Position numbers and translations under genes: made by a program
Shown here: positions 33,320 through 42,304 of the stretch, piece after piece
Layout: the number at the start of each line of letters is the position of its first letter
How positions within the stretch are numbered: position 1 is the stretch's first letter
Notes under the pieces: model-generated
What the model was told of the DNA's origin: nothing
Seen by the model: the letters and a program-made list of their open reading frames with translations, nothing else
The model's database searches: none
DNA from: CAJQHT01 sp038123275
GTDB lineage: Bacteria; Pseudomonadota; Alphaproteobacteria; Rickettsiales; UBA1997
DNA: 64,000 nucleotides
Assembly (NCBI GenBank): GCA_038123275.1
Contig: JAYORG010000004.1
Location: 62,001-126,000, forward strand
Reading direction: 5' to 3'

Positions 33320-34690
33320 TTAATTAAGTTGAAGGTTAAATCTTTCCAATACTTCTTCTTTGCCCAGAATTTCGATAATATCAAAAATTCCCCCAGGAGA
33401 AGATGAAGAGAATGTTACAATAACCCTTAAAGCTGGGCCAAATTCTTTCATTTTTAAGTTATTTTGTGTGGCATAGTTTAATATGGAACTTTTGATAAAA
33501 TCAAGGTTCCAATCGTCAATTTGGTTAATTATTTGTTGTAAATCACTTAGCAAGCTCTTTTTTTCCAAAATTATATTTTGCTCTTTTTCTTCTAGTTTTT
33601 TGCTAAAGTTATCTTCATAAATTTTTAAACTTTCTGTTAGGTCATTTAGATTATTGGCTCTTTCTTTCGTAAAGTGTAAGGCTTTGAGGAGTTTATCTTT
33701 GTTTTTTGTGGACTCTAAGTTAGTTAATTTTAGTAATTTATCTTCGTCTAACTCTTTTAAATAATGTTTATTTAGGTTATTTAATTTATCAAAATCAAAA
33801 CGAGATGGAGATTTTCCTATTTTGTCTAGGTCAAACCATTTTATAGCTTCTTCATCAGATATTATTTCTGCATTACCATGTGACCAGCCAAGTCTTAGCA
33901 GATAGTTTCTCATGGCCATATTTAGATAGCCCATTTTTTTATACTCCATAACTCCGGTAGCGCCATGTCTTTTAGACATTTTAGCTCCATCTGGGCCATA
34001 AATTAGAGGGATATGGGCAAAATTTGGCACTTTCCACCCCATGGCTTCGTAGATTACTTTTTGTCTAAAGCTGTTATTTAAGTGATCATCACCTCTGATA
34101 ACATGAGTTATTTGCATGTCATAATCATCAACAATGACTGCTAAATTATAGGTTGGCGTACCATCGCTTCTCATAATTATTAAATCGTCCAGTTCATTAT
34201 TGGCAACTTTTATTTCTCCTTGTACTAGGTCATTAATAACAGAAAACCCATCTTGAGGAGATTTAATTCTAATTACTGGTTTTGTTGAACTGTTTTCTGG
34301 TGGTTTTTTGTCACGCCAAGGGCTTTTAAAGCGAAAAACTTCTTTTTTGGATTCATATTTTTCACGCATTTGGGCTAACTCTTCTTGGCTAGTATAGCAA
34401 TAATAAGCTTTACCCTTTTTAAGCAACTCTAAAGCAACTTCTTTATGTCTTTTTTCATTGTCAGATTGATAAAATGGCTTATTTTGATATTTTAATCCCA
34501 ACCAATCTAGCCCTTCTAAGATAGCTGTTTTTGCTGCATCGGTAGATCTTTTTTTGTCAGTATCTTCAATTCTTAACAAAAAATCACCTTTATGATGTTT
34601 AGCAAATAGATAATTAAACAAGGCTGTTCTAGCACTGCCAATATGTAACAATCCTGTTGGAGAAGGGGCAAATCTAGTGATTATTTTCAT
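33320..34690 (-). CDS. gltX: Glutamyl-tRNA synthetase
   Basis: Charges tRNA-Glu, and in GatCAB-containing bacteria often tRNA-Gln as well. 456 residues with the class I HIGH motif in RFAPSPTGLLHIGSARTALFNYL, LLRIEDTDKKRS, and the KMSKS variant GAKMSKRHGA. The C-terminal anticodon-binding half is helical. gatC is in the window at 49 kb, consistent with indirect Gln-tRNA synthesis. The short duplicate of fumC begins right after its stop. Confidence 0.95.
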   Translation of the reverse strand: MKIITRFAPSPTGLLHIGSARTALFNYLFAKHHKGDFLLRIEDTDKKRSTDAAKTAILEGLDWLGLKYQNKPFYQSDNEKRHKEVALELLKKGKAYYCYTSQEELAQMREKYESKKEVFRFKSPWRDKKPPENSSTKPVIRIKSPQDGFSVINDLVQGEIKVANNELDDLIIMRSDGTPTYNLAVIVDDYDMQITHVIRGDDHLNNSFRQKVIYEAMGWKVPNFAHIPLIYGPDGAKMSKRHGATGVMEYKKMGYLNMAMRNYLLRLGWSHGNAEIISDEEAIKWFDLDKIGKSPSRFDFDKLNNLNKHYLKELDEDKLLKLTNLESTKNKDKLLKALHFTKERANNLNDLTESLKIYEDNFSKKLEEKEQNIILEKKSLLSDLQQIINQIDDWNLDFIKSSILNYATQNNLKMKEFGPALRVIVTFSSSSPGGIFDIIEILGKEEVLERFNLQLN

Positions 34691-34804
34691 TGTATATATT
34701 TAAGGAAATTATTGTTATATAATCTTGACTTAATTAATAATTATAAGAATATTACTTATAGTAGAATTCTACTAGTGCCATATTAAAAGTCAAAATATCT
34801 AAAA

Positions 34805-36499
34805 GTGTCAAAAACTAAGGACATAGCAACCAGACTTCTTGAGCAAAAAGTTATTTCTGAAGATCAATTAAGAATTGCTCTAAAAGAGCAAGAGAGATCA
34901 AAAGGGCATAAGACTATTGGCTCTATATTAGTTGCCATGGGTTTTGTTAGTAATGGTGCTCTTGGCGAGATATTAAATGAAAATACTGGGATTAAAGATT
35001 TTGATGTTAAGACATCTATAATTGATTCTAGGCTAGTTAAGAGAATTCCTAAAGAGTTTGGTATTAGAAATAAGTTAATAGCCCTGTCTCACGAAAAGAA
35101 AGTCATAACTATTGGTATGGCTGATGTTTTTGATATTGTTAGCTTAGATAAGGTTAAACAATATTTTCCTCCAAATTACACATTTAGTCCAGTTTATATC
35201 GCCGAGTCAGACATAATGCATATCATTGATCAGTATTATGAGTATGATATGTCTATTGAGGGCATTGCTAAAGAGCTTGAGAATGAAGATGCCGAAGCCA
35301 AAGAGGAGGATTTAACAGGAGAGGGTGATTATAAGAGCCCAGTTGTACGTTTGGTTGATGCAATTTTTACTGATGCTGTGCATCGTGGAGCTTCGGATTT
35401 GCATTTTGAGCCAGAAGAGCTGTTTTTAAGAATTAGATATCGTATTGATGGTAAATTAGTTCAAATTAGATCAATCCATAAAGATTATTGGTCAGCCATT
35501 GCGGTTAGAATTAAAATTATGTCTGGTATGAACATTGCCGAGACCAGAAAAACCCAAGATGGTAGAATTGAGTCTGAAATTTTAGGAAGACCAATTGATT
35601 TTCGTGTATCTTCTCAGCCAACAATTAATGGTGAAAATATTGTACTTCGTATTTTGGATGAGAAGCATTCAATTATGTCTTTAGATCAGCTAGGTTTTTC
35701 CAAGCGTGCTGGTGATATTATTAAGAAGGTAACAAAAAGACCAGAGGGTGTAATAATATTAACTGGTCCTACTGGTAGTGGTAAAACGACAACTCTATAT
35801 TCAATACTTAACTACATTAACTCTATTGATAAGAACATCATGACATTAGAGGATCCAGTAGAGTATCATATACCTTTAATTAGGCAGTCAAATATTAAAG
35901 TAGAGGCTGGCATGACTTTTGCTGCTGGTATTAGATCAATTTTAAGACAGGATCCAGATGTGATATTGGTAGGTGAGATTAGGGATAAAGAGACAGCAGT
36001 GACAGCTGTACAAGCTGCAATGACAGGGCACCAAGTTTATAGTAGTTTACATACTAATGATGCAATTGGTGCTATTCCAAGGCTGCTTGATATGGGGGTT
36101 CCTCCTTATCTATTGGTTGGCAATTTAATTTGTATTGTAGCGCAAAGATTGACCAGAACATTATGCTCTGATTGCAAAGAAAAAAGACCTGTCAGCAATT
36201 TTGAAAAGAAAGTTTTAGGAAAGAAATATGCAGAGGTTACAGAGTTATATGGCCCTAAAGGTTGTAAAAAATGTGATGGATCTGGATATAGAGGTAGAAT
36301 TGTAATTGATGAGGTATTGCCATTTGACCCTGATTTGGATGATTTAATTGCTAATGATGCTACAAGACAACAAATTTTAACTGTTGCTAAAGAAAAGGGG
36401 TTTGTAACTTTGGATGAAGATGGTTTAAATAAGGTTGTTGAAGGATACACCGATGTGAAAGAGTTAATGAGGGTGGTTGATTTAACTCAAAGGTTCTAA
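34805..36499 (+). CDS. GspE/PilB-family secretion or pilus assembly ATPase
   Basis: 564 residues. The N-terminal domain (about 1-145, LLEQKVISEDQLRIALKEQE) is the GspE/PilB type. The ATPase core has Walker A GPTGSGKTTT at 321-330, the Asp box MTLEDPVEYHI, Walker B DPDVILVGEIRDKETA and the His box TGHQVYSSLHTND. A tetracysteine zinc site (CSDC...CKKC) follows. It starts at GTG 34805. No other pil or gsp gene is near, so whether it drives a type IV pilus or type II secretion is open. Confidence 0.9.
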   Translation: MSKTKDIATRLLEQKVISEDQLRIALKEQERSKGHKTIGSILVAMGFVSNGALGEILNENTGIKDFDVKTSIIDSRLVKRIPKEFGIRNKLIALSHEKKVITIGMADVFDIVSLDKVKQYFPPNYTFSPVYIAESDIMHIIDQYYEYDMSIEGIAKELENEDAEAKEEDLTGEGDYKSPVVRLVDAIFTDAVHRGASDLHFEPEELFLRIRYRIDGKLVQIRSIHKDYWSAIAVRIKIMSGMNIAETRKTQDGRIESEILGRPIDFRVSSQPTINGENIVLRILDEKHSIMSLDQLGFSKRAGDIIKKVTKRPEGVIILTGPTGSGKTTTLYSILNYINSIDKNIMTLEDPVEYHIPLIRQSNIKVEAGMTFAAGIRSILRQDPDVILVGEIRDKETAVTAVQAAMTGHQVYSSLHTNDAIGAIPRLLDMGVPPYLLVGNLICIVAQRLTRTLCSDCKEKRPVSNFEKKVLGKKYAEVTELYGPKGCKKCDGSGYRGRIVIDEVLPFDPDLDDLIANDATRQQILTVAKEKGFVTLDEDGLNKVVEGYTDVKELMRVVDLTQRF

Positions 36500-36551
36500 A
36501 CAACATCAAAGTATAATCAAAATAATAGTTATTTGAATAATTTTTTTACTA

Positions 36552-36956
36552 ATGGCAGATTTTTATAAGGCCTCTACTGATAAAATAGAGGTTAGTGTTA
36601 GGCCAGAATTTATTGTTAATAATTCTTACATAGACAATAAAGAGTTTTATTTTTGGCGTTATTTTATTAAGATTAAAAATAATAGCGCTTGTACCATTCA
36701 AATAATAAAACGCTACTGGAAAATTATTAACGAGAACGGATCAATAGAAGAGGTTTTTGGTGAGGGAGTAGTAGGAAAGCAGCCAGTACTTGTTCCTCAA
36801 TTAGAGTTTGAGTATGATAGTCAGGTGCAGCTAAAATGCCCATCAGCTATTATGGGAGGACATTATGAGGTTAAAAAAGATAATGGTGAGATGTTTCAAA
36901 TTAAAATACCTAGTTTTTCTTTAGATATTCCAGGGCTTCAAACAGCAATAAACTAA
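36552..36956 (+). CDS. apaG: ApaG-family protein
   Basis: 134 residues, an all-beta fibronectin-III-like protein. ApaG motifs seen: VSVRPEFI, YFWRYFIKIKNNSACTIQIIKRYWKIINENG and the glycine-rich GVVGKQPVLVP, then GGHYEVKKDNGEMFQIKIPSFSLDIP. ApaG is linked to Co/Mg homeostasis and diadenosine tetraphosphate levels, but its mechanism is poorly defined. It is 10 bp from tsaB. Confidence 0.93.
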   Translation: MADFYKASTDKIEVSVRPEFIVNNSYIDNKEFYFWRYFIKIKNNSACTIQIIKRYWKIINENGSIEEVFGEGVVGKQPVLVPQLEFEYDSQVQLKCPSAIMGGHYEVKKDNGEMFQIKIPSFSLDIPGLQTAIN

Positions 36957-36966
36957 TCCTTTTAAA

Positions 36967-37641
36967 ATGAGAATCCTAGCTTTTGATACAGCTAACAATA
37001 ATAATGATGTTGCTATTTTGCACAATGATAAAGTGGTGTCCCAAAATAATATGAATGATATTTCTAGTCAGGCTGAAAAACTAGTGCCATCAATTGAGAG
37101 ATGTTTAAATGATGCTAAAATTTGGTACCAAGATCTAGATCTTATTGCCACAATAAAGGGCCCTGGTAATTTTACCGGAGTTAGAATAGGCTTTAGTGTT
37201 GCCAAGGTAATAAAAGTAGCAGTTAATAATATTAAGCTAATTACAATTAATAGTTTAGAGGCTTTGGCATATGATTATGTTGGTAATTATGAAGGGAATA
37301 TCTTGGTGATACTAGATGCCAAATTAGATGAGTTTTTTATTCAAGAATTTAAGATTAATTCAAGTTCTTTAAAAGCAAAATATAAAGAGCCACAATTAAT
37401 AAAATATGAAGATGTTAAAAATTATTTACCTAAAAATAATTTTTTAATAGTTGGTAGTGGCAAAGAAATTGCAGCAAAATTCATAGATGATAAAGCTCGG
37501 TTTGAGGTTTCTAAAAAAGAAGATTTAATTAAGGCCTGCAATGTAGGGCTTTTGGCACAAAAGATTTATCAGGAGGAAGGGGAGACAAAAAATGATATTA
37601 TGTATATTAGAAAGCCAAAAACTTCAAAAGCCAAAAAGTAA
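36967..37641 (+). CDS. tsaB: TsaB, tRNA t6A37 synthesis component
   Basis: Scaffold partner of TsaD and TsaE in threonylcarbamoyl transfer to A37. 224 residues with the ASKHA opening RILAFDTANNNNDVAI, the block IATIKGPGNFTGVRIGFSVAKVI and the C-terminal YIRKPK. It is degenerate relative to TsaD, as expected for TsaB. It lies between apaG and a CobT-like gene at very short spacing. Confidence 0.92.
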   Translation: MRILAFDTANNNNDVAILHNDKVVSQNNMNDISSQAEKLVPSIERCLNDAKIWYQDLDLIATIKGPGNFTGVRIGFSVAKVIKVAVNNIKLITINSLEALAYDYVGNYEGNILVILDAKLDEFFIQEFKINSSSLKAKYKEPQLIKYEDVKNYLPKNNFLIVGSGKEIAAKFIDDKARFEVSKKEDLIKACNVGLLAQKIYQEEGETKNDIMYIRKPKTSKAKK

Positions 37642-37643
37642 CT

Positions 37644-39365
37644 ATGGCTGTTGACACACAAAATATTGAGAGATCAATTGAATCAACCATAAAATCAATT
37701 TCGAAAAAAGACGATATTTCTTGTCAATTTGGTGACTATGATTTGTGTTTTAATGAGTTAAATCAGAGTTACTTTTTGGGAAATAGAATTCATCTTCCAA
37801 AAGTAGGATCTGATTTAAAAGTTAGATATGTTGGCGATATGGCTGCTTTGTACTTAGGCTATCATAGTCAGATAACTCATGGTCATTATCAATTTAATGA
37901 TCCACGCAAGCAAAAGTTATTTGATGATTTTGAGAAGGCTAGATTAATAATATTGGGGTCAAATAAATATCTTGGCATTAAAGTTAATTTTCAAAATATC
38001 ATTGAAAATGAGGTTGACCAAATATTAGAAATTTGGGATGTGCCATTTTTATTTATAAGAGAATTTTTATCAATTTTAAACAAAATTAAGATCGCTAACT
38101 TTAAAGGAAATATTTTAGATAAAATAAAAGAATTAGGAAAAATAATTAAAGAACAAGAAATTTTTGCTAAAGTTGTGGCTGATTTTATTCATGAAATAGA
38201 TGATAAAAATCATCTATTAGAAGAAGAAAAAGAAGAAGAAAAAGAGTCTAGTGCAGGCTCTAAAAAAAGCCAAGCAGGAGATGATAATAAAGACTCATTA
38301 CGTCAAGAAAGCGAAATAAATAACAAGCAAATAAGTCAAGATAATGAAGTTATAAAAACCAAAATAACAGATAATACCAAGCAAGTAATTACCCAAGGCT
38401 TAGGAATATTTGGTGGCTTTGAAAGTCAAGATAGTGAGATAAAATTTGTTAAAGAATATAAAATATTTACCAAAAAATATGACCAGATTACCAAACCTCT
38501 AGATTTATCATCTAAAAGTGAATTAAAGAAATTAAGAAAAGAGCTAGATTCAAAGATTCAAAATTTAGAAAAGATCTCTCATAAATTGAAATCTAAATTA
38601 AAAAGAAAACTACTTTCCAAGAAAATTACTTTTAATGAATGTAATAAGGAGGAAGGTTTTATTGATCCCAAAAAACTTACTAAGTTGGTTACTAGCCCTT
38701 TAAAAAAAGATAATTATCTAGAGATTAAAGAAAATAATTATCAAGATACAATAATATCTTTTTTAATTGATAATTCAGGATCTATGCGAGGCACTCCAAT
38801 TGTTATGAGCGCCATGGCTTGTGAATTGATAGCACAAATTTTGGAAAAGTTTTCAATAAAAACCGAAATATTAGGGTTTACTACTTCAAAATGGCATGGC
38901 GGGAAGTCAAAACAATTATGGCAAATGTCAGGAGGTTGCAAAAATCCAGGAAGATTAAGTGATTTACTTCATATTATTTATAAAAACTCTAGCCAGTCTC
39001 TAAAGAAGGCTAAAATGAATATGGCCTTAATGTTAAAAGAGGGAATCTTAAAAGAGAATATTGATGGAGAAGCTTTGTTATTCGCTGCAAAAAGACTTAA
39101 AATGCGCCCAGAAAATAGAAAAATTTTAATCATAATATCCGATGGCGCTCCAATTGATGACAGTACTAATTCTAATAATAATAAAGACATTTTAACCAAT
39201 CATTTACATCATGTTATTTCGGTTTTAGAAAAGAAGTCAGATATTGAATTAGCAGCAATTGGGATTGGTCATGATGTTGGAAGTTTCTACAAAAACTCAA
39301 TAATGATTAAAAATGTAGAAGATTTAGGAGATGAGATGATAAATAAAATGTGCGATTTGCTTTAG
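37644..39365 (+). CDS. cobT: CobT-like VWA-domain protein
   Basis: 573 residues. The N-terminal ~190 residues resemble the cobaltochelatase CobT N-domain (VRYVGDMAALYLGYHSQITHGHY). A low-complexity acidic/lysine linker follows (about 195-250). The C-terminal VWA domain has the MIDAS motif DNSGSMRG near residue 375, FTTSKWHGGKSKQLW and IISDGAPIDDST. In full cobalamin makers CobT works with CobS (AAA+) and CobN, but neither is adjacent, and rickettsial relatives lacking B12 synthesis also keep it, so its real job may differ. Confidence 0.87.
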   Translation: MAVDTQNIERSIESTIKSISKKDDISCQFGDYDLCFNELNQSYFLGNRIHLPKVGSDLKVRYVGDMAALYLGYHSQITHGHYQFNDPRKQKLFDDFEKARLIILGSNKYLGIKVNFQNIIENEVDQILEIWDVPFLFIREFLSILNKIKIANFKGNILDKIKELGKIIKEQEIFAKVVADFIHEIDDKNHLLEEEKEEEKESSAGSKKSQAGDDNKDSLRQESEINNKQISQDNEVIKTKITDNTKQVITQGLGIFGGFESQDSEIKFVKEYKIFTKKYDQITKPLDLSSKSELKKLRKELDSKIQNLEKISHKLKSKLKRKLLSKKITFNECNKEEGFIDPKKLTKLVTSPLKKDNYLEIKENNYQDTIISFLIDNSGSMRGTPIVMSAMACELIAQILEKFSIKTEILGFTTSKWHGGKSKQLWQMSGGCKNPGRLSDLLHIIYKNSSQSLKKAKMNMALMLKEGILKENIDGEALLFAAKRLKMRPENRKILIIISDGAPIDDSTNSNNNKDILTNHLHHVISVLEKKSDIELAAIGIGHDVGSFYKNSIMIKNVEDLGDEMINKMCDLL

Positions 39366-40558
39366 TCAGCAGCTTTTAGAACGTTATTAAATTTATATTT
39401 AAACACTATCCACATTCTTGAGAAATAATTGGCTTTGTTAATATCCTCTTTGGCATAAAGAGGTATTTCTCTAGTTATTTTGTCGTCAATTTTAATTATT
39501 AATCTACCAATTTTCTGACCTTCTTTAACGGGTGTAAAAATTGGATCTTGGTATTTTACTTCAAAATCTACATCATCAATTGTTTGATTTAAAGGCACAT
39601 TAATAGCAACTTCATCTTTAGATATAAGATCTAACTTTTCTTTTTTGCCAAGCCAAACAGTAGCTTTAGCTACTGTTTCATCTTTAGAGAAAAGGGTAAT
39701 TTTTTCAAAATTATCAAAGCCATAATCAAGCAATTGCATAATTGTTCTTTCTCTTTGTTTTGGATCAAGAGTATTATTAGCAATTCCCACTAAGCTTCTA
39801 TTATTACGAGTTGCACTGCCAACAATGCCATAACCACCGTCGCTAGTATATCCAGTTTTCATGCCGGTAGCTCCTTCATAATCATTTTTAATTAATGGGT
39901 TGCGATTTCTTTGTGTTATATTACCATAGGTAAATTCTCTAATAGAAAAATAATGTATAAATTGTGGAAATTCTGTGTGAATTCTACGGGTTAAAGTTGC
40001 TAAATCTCTAAGTGTCATGTAATGGCCGCTTTCATTTAAACCATGTGGATTTTTAAAGTTGCTATTATACATTCCAATACTTCTTGCGGTTTTGTTCATT
40101 AATTTAGCAAAAGATTTTATGCTGCCAGAAACACTTTGTGCCAAAGCAATAGATGAGTCATTTCCTGATACCACTATTAAGCCTGTGATTAATTCATCAA
40201 TTGATACTACGTCCCCATGGTTTAAAAACATGGTTGAGCCTTGCTTGCGCCAAGCATCTCTGCCGATTAAACATTGATTAGTTAGTTTTATGCCGTTTTT
40301 TTGCAACTCACGAAAGACAACATAGGCTGTCATTAATTTTGTCATTGAAGAGGGAGCAATTATTTCATCGGCATTTTTTTCTAACAAGATTTCTTCGCTA
40401 TCTAGATCCATTAAAAGTAGATAATCTGCTTTTGCTAATTCTTCATATCTATTTTTAGCATCAGAGGTAAAGGCATTATTGATATTAAATAATATCAAAA
40501 AATTTACCATGCATGTAAGTAATATATATTTTAAAATGTAACTTGGTTTTAGGCGCAT
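39362..40558 (-). CDS. D-alanyl-D-alanine carboxypeptidase (PBP5/6 type)
   Basis: Trims the terminal D-Ala of peptidoglycan pentapeptides in the periplasm. 398 residues with a signal sequence (ILKYILLTCMVNFLILFNINNAF), the SxxK motif SMTK at 71-74, SGN in VVSGNDSSIAL and KTG in GATGMKTGYTSDGGYG. The C-terminal beta domain and amphipathic tail match DacA/DacC. It converges with the CobT-like gene, overlapping by 4 bp. It indicates a peptidoglycan wall, in line with mreB/mreC. Confidence 0.93.
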   Translation of the reverse strand: MRLKPSYILKYILLTCMVNFLILFNINNAFTSDAKNRYEELAKADYLLLMDLDSEEILLEKNADEIIAPSSMTKLMTAYVVFRELQKNGIKLTNQCLIGRDAWRKQGSTMFLNHGDVVSIDELITGLIVVSGNDSSIALAQSVSGSIKSFAKLMNKTARSIGMYNSNFKNPHGLNESGHYMTLRDLATLTRRIHTEFPQFIHYFSIREFTYGNITQRNRNPLIKNDYEGATGMKTGYTSDGGYGIVGSATRNNRSLVGIANNTLDPKQRERTIMQLLDYGFDNFEKITLFSKDETVAKATVWLGKKEKLDLISKDEVAINVPLNQTIDDVDFEVKYQDPIFTPVKEGQKIGRLIIKIDDKITREIPLYAKEDINKANYFSRMWIVFKYKFNNVLKAAD

Positions 40559-40564
40559 TTTATA

Positions 40565-41461
40565 TTAAAAAGTTGGGAGTGGTGGCAGGCCTTCTTCCTT
40601 CTCTTTTTTTCGAGAAAGTTCGTCCCTTTTTTGTGCTGCATCTATTGCTGTTTGTTTAATTGTTTCATTTATAATAGCTTGCTCTTCCTTCTTTGTTTTT
40701 TCCATGGCTTCTTTTGACCCCTCTTGTGTTGTTATTTCTCCCCCTTCCTCTTTGGTTATTTCTCCTTCTTCTTCTTCTTCTTTTATTTTTGCAATTAATA
40801 AATCAGCTATTCTTTGTCTTCTAATTTCTTCTTTTTCTTTAAGTAAAATCAAATTAATTTCTTTATTATCCATGTTTAAGTAATCATGAACATAATCAAT
40901 GTTTTCTTGTAATATTTTGTGATCAATTATGTCATATTGTTTTTCTGATAAGTTGGATTTAATGCCAAAATAATCATGTTTAGGTATTTTAATGTCATCA
41001 AAAGAGATAACATCTTTTTTGTAGGATGTAGGATAATTTTTTGTTTCATAGGAAGCTTTAAAAATATCTGGATACATATTTTTCATATTTTGTCCATGCA
41101 TAAAAGTGTCAAAATTTGGTAGAAAATCTTGAGGGTTTGCTTTTAATTTTAATTTATCAGTATCAATAAAAGCAGATCTTACATAGTAGGTTCCATCGAT
41201 GCCCATTATTTTTGCTGGATATTTCCAAGGAGCTTGTTTTACCTGTTGTATATTTTTAGCTTTAATTACTTGCTTGGAAGCGGAGCGCTCTCTGGCAGAG
41301 TTAATTCTATTAACTTGTGATCCATACTTGTTCAAGAAGTTTTTATTATTTTGTTCAAGCGTATTAGAGCAGGATGTGCTTACCAATAATAGTAATATTG
41401 TAGTAAATAATTTGAGCACAATATTATTTAATTTTAGTGATAAAAGCGTCTTTAAAACCAT
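40565..41461 (-). CDS. Unknown lipoprotein with acidic coiled C-terminus
   Basis: 298 residues from ATG 41461; a GTG at 41419 would give a cleaner signal (VLKLFTTILLLLVSTSC) and avoid overlap with the previous gene. The lipobox is STSC. The middle has APWKYPAKIMGIDGTYYVRSAFI, and the last 90 residues are E/K/R-rich and helical. It sits between a SPOR-domain lipoprotein and a D,D-carboxypeptidase, so an envelope role is likely (inference). No family was recognised. Confidence 0.7.
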   Translation of the reverse strand: MVLKTLLSLKLNNIVLKLFTTILLLLVSTSCSNTLEQNNKNFLNKYGSQVNRINSARERSASKQVIKAKNIQQVKQAPWKYPAKIMGIDGTYYVRSAFIDTDKLKLKANPQDFLPNFDTFMHGQNMKNMYPDIFKASYETKNYPTSYKKDVISFDDIKIPKHDYFGIKSNLSEKQYDIIDHKILQENIDYVHDYLNMDNKEINLILLKEKEEIRRQRIADLLIAKIKEEEEEGEITKEEGGEITTQEGSKEAMEKTKKEEQAIINETIKQTAIDAAQKRDELSRKKEKEEGLPPLPTF

Positions 41462-42131
41462 TGCTTCTAGCTTTTTTTAGTAAAATTCTAGCTTCATTCT
41501 TATCCTTTACAGGACCTAGTAAAATTTTATGCAGTATTTTATTGCCAGTTTTTATTTCTTTAATAAGGCCATTAGAAAATTTTTGTCCTTTAGCCAAAGT
41601 TTCATTAGCACCTTTTTTTGAAATATAAGAACCAACTTGAACAAAAAGACCTTTTAAACTTTTATTTTTAGAGGTTTTATAAATTTTATTTATAGGTTCA
41701 TCCATTTCTTTTTGTGCTTGTTGGATTTCTTCCTTTTCATCTTCGTTCAGGTTGTATTCCACTACTTCCTCTTCTAAGTTTTGGGTAAGTTTGTTAGATT
41801 CAATCAAAGGCTCTGTTGCTGGTCCAAAGTTGGACTCATAATCATCCTCTATTTTGCCAACTACTAGTTGATCATTAGTGTTGTAAGAGTTGTAATTTTG
41901 ATTTTGTGGTTGAGTATTTTGATTTTGCTGTTCATACATTAATTGCGAATTATAAATTGGAATTTGACGTTTTATGGGGCGATAGTTTCCATTTACATCA
42001 ACAATTCTTATTTGTGATTCTTGGTTTTGTGTTTCATCATTTTTAGAAAACTTTTTCTTAAGATCTGCAAAGCTGCAAGAAGAAATTAAAGAACAAAATA
42101 AGATTGATATGGATATTTTTTTAATTAACAT
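41424..42131 (-). CDS. SPOR-domain lipoprotein
   Basis: 235 residues. The lipoprotein signal MLIKKISISILFCSLISSC has lipobox ISSC. A Q/N-rich linker (about 65-90) and an acidic helix precede a C-terminal SPOR domain (about 162-235): LFVQVGSYISKKGANETLAKG with LGPVKDKNEARILLKKARSNGF. SPOR domains bind denuded glycan at division sites. Next to a D,D-carboxypeptidase this suggests septal peptidoglycan work. An RlpA double-psi domain is not present. Confidence 0.82.
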   Translation of the reverse strand: MLIKKISISILFCSLISSCSFADLKKKFSKNDETQNQESQIRIVDVNGNYRPIKRQIPIYNSQLMYEQQNQNTQPQNQNYNSYNTNDQLVVGKIEDDYESNFGPATEPLIESNKLTQNLEEEVVEYNLNEDEKEEIQQAQKEMDEPINKIYKTSKNKSLKGLFVQVGSYISKKGANETLAKGQKFSNGLIKEIKTGNKILHKILLGPVKDKNEARILLKKARSNGFKDAFITKIK

Positions 42132-42304
42132 TTCTAATCTATATGAGGATTGTTATTAACCAGTTCATAAATGCTACAACCCTAAGACTAAAGTTGCTCA
42201 AATAAAAAGCAATTTCAAAAACTTTTATTTAATCGATTTATGTAAAAGGTGCGCTAAAAGATACATTTAACTGCCTTTACATAAAATTTAATTTTCTAGA
42301 TATC

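Noticed and set aside
40565..42131. RlpA lytic transglycosylase
   Set aside because: A SPOR domain is present, but no double-psi beta-barrel with the RlpA catalytic Asp/His was seen.
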